From the NCBI GenBank assembly GCA_030544225.1, contig CM060506.1:868001-932000 (forward strand): a stretch of 64,000 nt of DNA, read 5' to 3'. Every line of letters starts with the position of its first letter. Positions within the stretch are counted from its first letter, which is position 1. Made by a program: the position numbers and the translations under genes. Below, one piece after another: positions 1 through 10,048 of this stretch. The notes under the pieces are model-generated. The model was not told the DNA's origin. It did not search any database and saw only the letters and a program-made list of their open reading frames with translations. The stretch is from Skeletonema marinoi. Taxonomy: Eukaryota; Bacillariophyta; Thalassiosirophyceae; Thalassiosirales; Thalassiosiraceae.

Positions 1-3000
1 CTCTTCTTCTCGTTCAGTGATTTCCACGGCACTTGTACATTGATATCCAAGAGTTTGTGGAGAGTGCACCCACCAACATTATAAGCCGCGCTGCCGGATG
101 GTGCCGCCACCTTGACAGAGCTGTTGCAATTCGTGAGCTCTCGTATTATGGTGATGATTGTGTTGATTATCAGTGACTTCCCACATCCGCCGCATCCTAC
201 TACCGTTGCTCGCAAAGGCTCGTAATCGTCATCATTTGTGAGGAACTTTACCACTGTGTCAATTGTAGCAAGGACAATTATCTTTTGCTCGTCTGAAAGG
301 ATGTCCAATGAATACTTGCTCCCATCCGACCTCCTTGGTATTGATAGGTTGTTTGCGTTGGTGAGCTCCAGCTGTTTGCAATCCTCGCGGAGTTGCTGCG
401 TGTACACTTCACCGTCAGCTGTAGTGTCCCGCTCACCTTTGAAGGTTGACACGCTCCAATCATAGTCAATTCCTATATCAACCTTCTCGCCCCCTTTCAT
501 CATCTCGTCTCCACCGATCCTATTGTCAAAGAAACTGGAATTTTTCCATTGCAAATATTGCTCTGCATCATTGTGGTCCAGGTCGTCCATTTCAACGTCG
601 GCGTCTAACACTCCCTGCTTTGCAATCACCTCAATGCGTTTTTCCTGTGAATACCTTACTGCTCGCATGTACTCTGTCCACACGTTAGTTGGAACGCGCT
701 TTTCCTCCAGCATCCTTTTGAACGTGTCGATTGTTTTCTGCTTGTTTCTTGTGTTGAGAGGTTTGTGAACGCTCCACGGTTTATGCATTATGAGCATGCC
801 CCTCGCGTAGTTGAAGTCGATGGGATGGCATGGTCTGCAATTCAAGCCCTTCGCGATCAAGATCCTATCCTTCTCCCTGCCGCTATCTTCGTCCCTCATG
901 AAGGATTCTTTAATCCATACCTCGTAGAAGTAACGGTCCAGAGAGTAATGCTCGTATTTCGTGTCTCTATTACCGTAGCTGTGTACTAAATCCTTCGGTT
1001 TCGGATCAGTTGACTTCCTCAGCTTCATACAGCTACCAAGTGGCACGTAATTAATCTCGTCCGAGCAAATAGTCAGGCTCAAACGATCGACCTCGTGCAC
1101 GGCCTCCTGAATACTAATCAATCTTTTGCTTGTCATCCAATTCAAAGACATCTTTACCAACGCATTTACTCCGCTGATGTCGGCTGAACTCGAACTGATG
1201 TGGAAAAAGTTGGGCATTAAAACAGGTTGTGAGTTTAAAATGATGGTTAAAATGATGGAGTCTCCAGCATTTTATTTGGAGAAAACGGTCACAAAAGAAA
1301 AAGAGATCACTCACCTCTCGATAATATTTTGGATTGCCTCCCTCTCGTTCTTAGACGTGTGGTTCTTTTTACTCGCGTAGGCTACGACGTACTTGCACAC
1401 ATTTTCTATCTCCGTAATATCTGGCTTGTCCGGATGGGACCTGTATATCAATAGCTGGACATCGCAATTGCCTCTCCATCCCTGCAAAAGCGTCTTGCTG
1501 TGTTGAACAACTTTTCTAGACTTCGTCCTTATCAATCGAAAGTGCTCTATGCCCCTGCGATCGACAGCAATAACAGACGTATCCAACCTCTCGCGACCAT
1601 CCGTGTCTGCTTTGCCGTATTCAGTCTCCTTTCCATACTCGAATCTGCATTGTCTCGGCTCTACTTTCGGGCAGTCTCCAAGGCAGTAATTGTCGCATTT
1701 GTGTACCATGCACTCCTGGCACAGCAACCTTGAATCCTCTTGATGGTCTATGCTTTCGCAAAACCGTCGTTTTAGAGGCGAGATTGAATCAGCAGATGTG
1801 TCAGTCTTGTGCTCCTCATCTACGTCAACATCTGAAGTCATGTCTAATACGTTTGTTGCGTACTTCTCCATTATTTTTGCCTTCTCCTCTTCAGTCTTTG
1901 CACGGTAAAAGTCATACAGGTATGATTTGTTTCTGCCTATGCCGAGGAGGTGTAAATGGATCTGACCCCGACCCGGAGCAAATTCGACTCTGGCCCAATA
2001 GTGTTTGATGCCCAAAGCGGTCTTCACTACGGTATCAAGGAACACTTTTGCTCGCTTCATGAAGAAGTCGTTCACGTATAAATTGAACCGTTTTGCCGAG
2101 GCGCACATAGCCTTGAAATCATCCTCAAGCAACAGCTGTGCGTGACTGTGATTGCCAGCTTGGCGTTCCAAATCTGCCAACAGCCTTCGAAGGTCTGGCC
2201 ACCAATTCTCGGCACAGCTCAGCGTAGTGAAGTGAGTTGGCGGCCCATGACCCCTCCCAATGTGATAGTCAATCCAAGACTCGAGTTCTGCCGTCTTTCC
2301 TCTCCAAAAGCTGTCACTCCCTCTAATGCCCTTCGCCAGGTACCTCAATTTGCCCAGGTAAGAGAAATTGCCTCCCCTCATCTGTTGTTGTAGTTGCTCC
2401 ACTGTTGGTGGATTCCTGCCAAGGAAGTTATCATTCTTGTAGAAATAGTTCCCTTGCGTGTTGTTCACATGGCGCTGAAGCATGTTAAAAATGTAAAGCA
2501 CCAGCATTTGGTCATTCAAGAATCTGCCGTCATGATAATGCAGCAAGTGCTGCGCCCAGTCAATCAAGGACTTTACCTTGCCTCGTCTTGGGTCGTAAAC
2601 GTCGCCTATGCCGCCCGGGAACAACCAAGGATAAGCATTCACGAATATTTGTTCCGTCGAGTCAAATTCGCTGTGAGGAAATCACGGTGTAAGTGTAAAT
2701 GTAAATAATGGTGAGCTCGAACGCAATTATTGTGTGATGTGAATGTAATGACAAAAAGCACATGGAGCTGGGTACTCACTTCAATGGTTTGGTTTGGTCC
2801 ACCGGTGGAAAATCAAGTGTGTCGTATTTCTGTTTCGATTCCTTTGCCGCCTCTTCCAATGATCTGATGATATCGCCTTGCTCCTGAGTAGGTACGCTAG
2901 TTCTGTCGTTTGGATGCACTGTCGAGAAGGATAGTTCATTGCCGTCATCATCGCCAGTGCATTGATTGCCAGACACAGTCTCAGTTGCTTCATGTACGCC

Positions 3001-6000
3001 GTCCCGCTTGCTCTGCTTGGCTTGCATCGTGTACTGATTTGCCACATCATAAACAGTGTCCTTCTTGATCCAATCCAGGTTCGATGAATTGATGGTAATG
3101 TCCTTATACCCAACGTGGTGTACCTTCAGCCACCTCAAGGCACACAGCACCTTGTCCTTATTAACCTTGAAGTGCTGTGTGTGAATTTCTCCCGACAGCC
3201 TGTTACTCAAATTTCGGACGAAAATCACCATGTTGCTCTGTTTTTGCGGCAGATCAGTACACATGCTATCAATGTCTTGAGCGAACGTCACACAATGACC
3301 GAATATCCCATACACTCCATTTCTTATGTGATGAGAGGGTATCAATGGGGAACAACGTCTGATCAGTAGCTTCTCTGCCATCGTCAAAGATTTCAGCACG
3401 TCAGGGATATCATACCGTGTTACTTTCTCACCATCCTCATCGGCCCTCGGGGCCCCGGGGAGATGCAGCAAAGCGGAGTCCGGGGAACCGGAGGTGCCTC
3501 CATTTCCATATACAGGGTTTGGGCCAAAATGGGCCAACTCAATTCTACAGGAAACCACGTAGGAATTAGTAACGAAGGATTTAGGAGATTTAAATCTTGA
3601 AGGACACGTAGAGGCTCTGTAGACCATACCGGCGTAGGTTTTGTAGTGATTCCTACATAGAAAGCGAGAAGTACCTGGCTTAAAGCCACTTTTTATTTGG
3701 CTATATCCCTCATTTCGAGAAAGAGATACAGGAAACAGAGTGATTTAGATGCTCCGCATTCTCGAAATCGTTTGAATTGATATGTTTTGTCGGCGTTTTG
3801 ATTGTATTTCGAGCATTGTGGTGGCAGTCTTGCTTCTCCCTTTCAGATATTTGCTGCGAAAATGCATGTCATGTAAATAGATCTGTGACTCTGTTGTTGT
3901 TGTTGCTGCTGCTGTTTTTGTTGCGTGCTTGGAATGTCAGATTGCCTGAAGATGATGTTCGATAGTGATGGCTAATTGTTGCATGACAGTTTGGAGGTCG
4001 GGTGATTTAGTTGAATTCGATCTTCCAATGTGTGTTCCAGTTTGTGATTGGTGACATAGATCTGTGCACTCTATTGTTGTTGTTGTTGCTGCTGCTGTTT
4101 TTGTTGTGTGCTTGGAATGTCGGATTGCCTGAAGATGATGTTTGATGGTGATGGCTAATTGTTGTATGGCAGTGTGGTGGATCGGTGACTCAGTTGATTT
4201 GATTCTTCAATATTCTTCAATGAGTGTTCGCTGAAGTGTTTTTGGACAGCTATGATGTTAGTCTCTTCTCTCATGCCACTATTCGCCCAGAATAAAACCA
4301 GGTTCTGGTTTTATTTATTGGCAGACGGAGCTTCTGGCCTCCCGCCCCCACGCTTCTCCCCACACGCTTTGTTGAGTTGCCGGTTAAATTGGCGGAAGCT
4401 GATAGTAATCCCTTCTGACCTCTCCCCCCGCCGTTCTCCCCCCACGCTTTGTTGGAGTTGGATGTGATCCTCCGCTGTTGGTTTCGATGATCAGCGTTTC
4501 CAATCTTACTTGAAATGCTGCGTTTTCAGCTTGCATTTTGAGCCAGCGGTGTTGGTTTTCTTTCTCCCTTTCTGACATTGCTAAGCAGTTGGTGATTGCT
4601 TTATCCGTAAGGGTGACATGTAGTTCTGCTTCACATTGGTGCTGCTGCTCTTGCTGCTCTGCCGCTGCTTTTGTTTCATGCGTTGAAGTTTGGTTTGCCC
4701 GAAGATATTTGACCGATGTTAATTGTTATTTGTTGCCGTCACTTAATTAATCTAAACTCGTCACCACACTCGTTTTATGCGTATCAACATTATCCACTAC
4801 CCCTTCGATAAAAGATGTAGATTGCCACATATCTATTGCGGCACATGCTCCTCTTGATCTCCGATAGAAGAGGATGCGTGGTGTGCATGTTCGATGTCGT
4901 CGATGCAGGCAATTGTCGTGCCATGCTGTTGGGGGTGGTGGAAGAATGAAGGCGATCGACCGAATCCAAATAATTTCGTTGTTTGATATTGGCTGCATGA
5001 CAAAATAATTGTATTCTAATGGCACACCCCACCCTTCAACTCGGTGGCTATTCATTATCGTGTCGATACATCGCCGGCGATATGTAGAGCCGTAGATCAC
5101 ATCAACTAGCTTGATACGTTGAAATCGCCGCATATCAGTCGCTGCGCCGTGGCGATGGGATCAACAAGATACACATGCTGATCACTAATTAACTCCCGGC
5201 GGTTGCCTTGTAAGCGCAAGGAAGCCATCTCGCCATGGTTGTTTTGTGTGTGGCGTGTGGCTGCTGTGAGCTCGAAAAAAAATCCGAAAAATCTTTGAGA
5301 AGCAACGTGGCGCGCGCGCGCAAAAACGAAGAGGGGGCGGGGGGCGAGCACACTTAGCCAAAATTTAGCATTGCAGAGCAACTTTACAGTCGGATACCTT
5401 GTAAGAAAAACATTCCCCAGAGACATAGTGGGAGAGGCCCCGAGGGCCCGCATTACAGCACAGAACACTCTCACCACTTGGCACGCTGACAGGCTGTACG
5501 GCGCCATGGTGATATTTGAGATTCCCTTCATCGTCTCGCTCATACCAGATTGGGTGCAAATTCTCCTTCAAATATTTGTTGTTTTCTTGACACTTGTTCT
5601 TCTTGCAGATGTCGCATATGTGGTCGCCCACTGAATTTAGCGTGGGCATGTCTTTAGCAACGCCCTTGGGGAATATCAGCTTGTTCTCCCTGCAAACGCA
5701 GCACGTGGTCACTTGCAACGTCCTCATCTTGTACTCGAACTTGAAAAGCTCCTCCTTAGTACGCCTGCTGCGACGAGACTCCCTAGATCTGCCAATCACA
5801 CCGTGGTTGGGATTATCCATGAATTGTATGTCCATCGATTCTGTTACATCTAGACGGATAGCTCCGCTTTTCTCTCTATTGGCCAAGAACCGCCTAAAAG
5901 TCTTCTCGTGTTCATCGAAACGAGTCTTACTCTTCTGAAGATGAATCTTTTTCTCATAAAACTTTTCCACGACACCAAATTGCAGTGACTTCACATACAA

Positions 6001-8467
6001 CTCATTCATTTTCTGCTTCGCCCGATCGTATTGATTTCCAGGGGCAGCCCAACAGAGATAGTTCTCGGTCGGCCTTCTTCTGTCAAGTTTGGCATCTTCT
6101 CGCCGTACACGCTTGCTCTGTACTATATCTGAGATTCTTGTCTGGCCACATGACGTTCTTTTGCGCTTGGTGTTTGCTGTCCTGCTATTGGAATACTCGT
6201 CAAATTCGCAAGATTCTTCAACTTCAGGTTGCGCCGACGAAGGTTGCTGCGCTGTGACAGATGTGGCTGTGCTATCTTGATCCCAACTGTCTATCTTGTC
6301 TTCGTCCATTTCGTCTTCGTCCTCGTCGTCCGAGTACACTTCCTGGTATGGCGTAATAATCATGACCTTTGTCAAGCACTTCCAGACTGGATTTGGGTTG
6401 GGGATATGGTCGTCGTGATCAAGTTGTTTGATCAGCATCCTGCGCACTTGATGGACGCCCTTGTGGAGCCAATCACCGCTGTCCAAGCCAAGTATGTTCT
6501 GACTAGATGATAATGCCCCTATTGACACAATTGTGCCCTTCTTTGCCAGCGACTTGTGTGCAGGATCCCTGTATTCAATGACATCGCCAAGCTGTAGGAA
6601 GGTGTTTAGAGTGGTGCTGCCGCTCCCGGCTGAAGTGTCAACATTTCTCCTGACGATCAATCCCTGCAAACCAGTGGTGTCACCTGTGTACAAAAAATAG
6701 TGAAGACAATAAAAATGAGCACAGAAGCCAGGTCCGTTAAAATACTGGAGACTCCACTATTTTAACGGTGCCAAACAAGAATAAAAAATGTGAAACTCAC
6801 CACTGCTGTCATACATCAACTCCTCATCTTCGTCTAGTGACAATTCGTCTATGCCTTTTGACCAGTTTGATCCACTGCAGCCAGAAGAGTCGTCTCCGAT
6901 CTTCATGTCATTCGTAATTATCACAACATCATCGTCATCTTCTTCTTCGGACACCTCGTCGTCCGAGTCAGCAAACAGATTGACTGCTACTCCATCAAGC
7001 TCCTCTGATATATTTGTTGCCGGTGCTCTGTGACTTCGATACTGTTCAGTTATTGATCCGAGCATGTTGTGAATTTCCACTCTCATCCTAGTGATATCAT
7101 TTCTGGTAAAGTTGAACAACGGCTCGTCTGATACATAACGCTTCAACCTGTCATGAATATCGCTCATTTTGACAGGTTTCTTCAGCAACTCAATCGCGTT
7201 GAAGGCATAACGACACGTGAACAACCCACAGTCAACTGAATTATTCTGGTACACGACCTTTGGTGTAAGCAAAGGCAAGCATCGATGAGTGAACGGCCTT
7301 GCTGTTCTGTCCAAGGTGACGTTGTAGTGTCTATCCCACTCACTGTTCAAGACAAGCCTGACGGCCCAAGAAATATCACGGCCACTGTGCGTGGTTCGTT
7401 GCCCGAGCGAGTCGAAATGCACCATGCAAGCAACCTCATTAGAGTACGAAGCATCACCCCAACGCCGAGAAGTCTGCTTAATGAGACTAGGATTGAACAC
7501 TGCAACCAAACTCCAGTGACCAGCGCCATGAAAAGGGAACAACAGCAGCTTCTTCTCGAATATGTTGATTTTGCGAAGCCAACGTTTCAACCCTGAAGAG
7601 TAGTTGTTTGTTAAGACGCTCGAAAGGAAGTGACTCGAGAAGACATGCACTTTGGAAGCCAAGTCGTTGGGAGTTCGTGGTACGCTGACCCATTTTATCC
7701 AGAAGTTAACGATTGAATCATTCAACCATCTGTCCGGCATTAGCGTGTTGACATCCATGCCATTGATGATAATATAGTCTTTCCCGATAGTGTCATGAAG
7801 AGAGTTTTCAAAGTATTTGCTCGTACAACAATCACCATTGCTACCACTACCACCTCGGTGAGTGCGAATGACAGGTGAGTGCTCGTCACATGAAAGAAAA
7901 CTTGGATTTGTCGATCTGAATGGCAAGGTGAAGCAATGTGCATTGCCGACGACGAATGTTTTATATTGAGCAGCGGGCTCAGTCTCTGTAATATTGAGAA
8001 GAGGCTGTCCACTCGCTACCTTCTTCATTGTGTCGTCTATCAACCCTTTGCACACCACACGAAACCCCGGGGACGATGGATCAATCTGTTGCAGCGAGAG
8101 TATACCCGGAGATGATATTGCAACTTGTACGTCATGACTTGATCCTGTCGGTCTGAATTCCAAAACAAAGGATTCCTCCCCCTCCTCGAATCGATCCATG
8201 ATATCGTTAGCAAGATCTTGCACATCGTTCTGTCGTATGCCATGTCTGCCGTGCCTATTGCGCTTCTTGGCAAGGAACCACGAATTCAAATAAGCCAAGA
8301 CGTGCTTACGAGCTGTTCAGATTGGGATAATTTTGCGTTGAAACAATTGTTAGTACCTTATCAAATGTGCAATTATAATAATAAAATAAAAATACGGAAC
8401 ACGTTGATTACTTACATATCTTGGTCTTGGACGGGGACGGAAGAACGTAGTTATTATTGACGTCCAT
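1..8467 (-). CDS. E copy 1 replicase: C48 protease - Rep - PIF1 helicase (partial, split by B1)
   Basis: This is the rolling-circle replicase of E. Predicted exons on the minus strand are 8467-8416, 8312-6801, 6683-2780 (interrupted by B1 at 3440-5512), 2670-1315 and 1194-<1. All junctions are GT-AG and keep frame. Exon 2 holds a Ulp1-like C48 protease with catalytic His in GHWSL, Asp in HFDSLG and Cys in SVDCGLF. Exon 3 holds a cysteine-rich zinc-ribbon-like stretch and a DUF6570-like region (RRCSPLIPSHHI). Exon 4 is the HUH nuclease, with HLH in GQIHLHLLG and the two tyrosines of CKYVVAYASK. Exon 5 begins the PIF1-like helicase with Walker A GCGGCGKS. The window edge cuts the helicase. With B1 in exon 3 this copy probably makes no full protein. 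The first exon encodes 17 residues and starts at the only ATG that joins in frame. Confidence 0.85.
1248..1274. repeat. E-type intron hairpin (Rep/PIF1 intron)
   Basis: Near-palindrome TAAAATGATGGAG / CTCCAGCATTTTA in the 120-bp intron between the Rep and PIF1 exons. Confidence 0.75.
3440..5512 (-). mobile_element. Non-autonomous Helitron B1, inside E copy 1 replicase
   Basis: The 2073-bp element is inserted between A and T in replicase exon 3, splitting ...GNLKY from EDGEKVTRYDIP. Alignment with the homologous uninterrupted D gene fixes the site. The first 150 bp and last 350 bp match D, so D is the likely helper. It holds a 133-aa open frame that begins within 10 bases of the 5' tip and a 64-aa frame ending in DYYQLPPI, which resembles the C-terminal DYQLPP of the D helicase and may be an exon remnant. 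It also has a 25-bp perfect hairpin (4291-4315) and two imperfect 183-bp internal repeats with CAG/CAA runs (about 3900-4160). Confidence 0.9.
4291..4315. repeat. D-type perfect hairpin in B1
   Basis: Eleven-base arms AATAAAACCAG / CTGGTTTTATT around GTT. It gives an AATAAA polyadenylation-like signal on both strands. Also present in B2 and B3. Confidence 0.8.
6735..6767. repeat. E-type intron hairpin (protease/linker intron)
   Basis: Two 16-base arms around one base, with a single mismatch (CGTTAAAATACTGGAG and its complement), in the 117-bp intron 6684-6800. Confidence 0.8.
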
Positions 8468-8818
8468 TTTGATGCTTAACTTAATGATGTGCAGGCGGAT
8501 TACTTCAAGATTGTTATGTGTGGATAGATGGATATCCAATTCCGTGCAGATGGAAGATACATGCGTAAATCGCAAGGTATTTGGATTTGTAGTTAGTTCG
8601 TTAGTAGATTTGAATCTAGAGAGGGGTGTGTGAGACGGGTGTCTCACTAAGAGGAATCTTCGTTGACGGGCATAAAAAGGGGGAGGAGTACAATAGGCTA
8701 CGTGAGAGCGGAGAAGAAAGAGATATCTATATCTAGATGTGTGTCTTAATTATTTAGCTCTAACTGAAGAACACACAGATGACTCTGACATTGACATAAT
8801 TTGGAGATCAAACTCCAA
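8468..8818. promoter_or_regulatory. Divergent promoter region between replicase and MYND/Sel1 gene (E copy 1)
   Basis: This 351-bp spacer separates two divergent starts. It contains CGTTGACGGGCATAAAAAGG at 8671-8690, followed by GGGAGGAG. A closely similar block lies at 29881-29914 near the 5' end of E. A promoter role is inferred from position and repetition. A TATA-like ATAAAAA lies within the block. Confidence 0.5.
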
Positions 8819-9778
8819 ATGAATGATAACGATCCTGGCATAGAGCGCTGTGGCGCATGTGCTAACACAAGCAGTTCGCTGATGAAATGTTCTGGTTGTC
8901 GATTAGTACGCTACTGCGGCAAGGTTTGTCAAGCTAACGACTGGTCGCAACACAAGCAACTTTGCAAGGAAAAGAAGAAGGCAGACCGAGAAGTGATGTT
9001 GTTTCAAAATCAAGAAGGAACCCACCTCGGAGAGTGTCCTATCTGTCTACTTCCATTGCCTTTCGACGCTGACAGAATCATGGATGCGGAAGACGAAGAG
9101 TGTTACCATTTCATGGGAGAAATGACACACAGCCCGTGTTGCTGGACGGTAGTATGCACTAAATGTTTTGACGCTCACATCATCACTGCTTGCAAAGAAC
9201 AGAAGAAACCAACTTGTCCATTTTGTCGATGCAAAACACCCGAAGATTCAGATAAGAACACCGACGAACTGCTGGAGTTGTCGATTGACCATGAAAACAA
9301 TCCCACATTATTGATGAAGGTCGGTGCATTGCAGTGCAGAAAAGGAAACAATGGTGCAGCTTTCACCAGTTACAAGAAGGCCGCCAAACTAGGCGACGCA
9401 CAGGGAATGTATTTCGTTTCAACCATGCTCCATCTTGGAATCGGTGTGACAATGAATCACGGGAAAGCCGCCGCTTATGTAAAAAAAGCGGCTGCAGGAG
9501 GACACCCAATAGCAAGATACGAAGCAGGGATGGACGAACTATGCAGAGGTAATACTATACGAGCTGTAAAGCACTTCTGTATCGCAGCAAGTCAAGGAGT
9601 AACAAAATCGTTGGAGAAATTAAAGAATGGGTACAGAAGCGGTTACGTTACTAAGTCAGAATACGAACAAGCCCTGCGATCGAACCAAAAAGCAAAGGAA
9701 GCTATGAAAGATAACGAAGAAACAAGGCAACAAATGCTGGCAGACTCAAAAAGAAACGTGACGTTCCACTATAAGTAA
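8819..9778 (+). CDS. MYND/RING zinc-finger and Sel1-repeat protein (E cargo, copy 1)
   Basis: The gene encodes a 319-aa protein from the ATG at 8819; the same frame extends 18 bp further upstream without another ATG. Residues about 11-50 form a MYND zinc finger (CGAC, CSGC, YCGKVCQ, H...C). A RING-like cluster follows at about 70-150 (CPICLLPL ... CCWTVVCTKCF ... CPFCRC). The C-terminal half has Sel1-type repeats with the AAKLGDAQGMYF and AAAGGHPIARYEAG signatures. Proteins of this layout form large families in diatoms, where they are presumed protein-interaction adaptors. Here it is cargo of E, divergent from the replicase and convergent with the 955-aa gene. It was probably captured from the host. 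The function within the element is unknown. Confidence 0.88.
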   Translation: MNDNDPGIERCGACANTSSSLMKCSGCRLVRYCGKVCQANDWSQHKQLCKEKKKADREVMLFQNQEGTHLGECPICLLPLPFDADRIMDAEDEECYHFMGEMTHSPCCWTVVCTKCFDAHIITACKEQKKPTCPFCRCKTPEDSDKNTDELLELSIDHENNPTLLMKVGALQCRKGNNGAAFTSYKKAAKLGDAQGMYFVSTMLHLGIGVTMNHGKAAAYVKKAAAGGHPIARYEAGMDELCRGNTIRAVKHFCIAASQGVTKSLEKLKNGYRSGYVTKSEYEQALRSNQKAKEAMKDNEETRQQMLADSKRNVTFHYK

Positions 9779-10048
9779 CCTCAACAAGCTATATCATAAG
9801 CACGTTCTCGAATCTAACTACAACACAACTCTACAGCACTACACTCCAGTAGATTGTCTCGACTAAGACTGGGTCAAAAAAGCGAGCGTTTAAAATAGGG
9901 TAACTCCAGCATTTTAACTGAGTGTCTTAAAAAGCTGGTTCTTAAATTTAAATCTTAGTAGTCATCAAGAATCAGAATCTCAAACACCATCCACCCCACA
10001 ACACGTCCTCTGGTTGTTTGATACGGTTTGGTGACCAAAGTAGTTAGG
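9779..10048. other. Convergent gene ends with hairpin spacer
   Basis: This 270-bp spacer lies between the convergent stops of the MYND/Sel1 and 955-aa genes. It contains one member of the E hairpin family at 9889-9918. No other gene is seen. The hairpin may serve 3'-end formation on both strands, which is inference. Confidence 0.5.
9889..9918. repeat. E-type hairpin between convergent genes (copy 1)
   Basis: TTTAAAATAGGG...CTCCAGCATTTTAA, an imperfect member of the family, outside any predicted intron. Confidence 0.6.
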
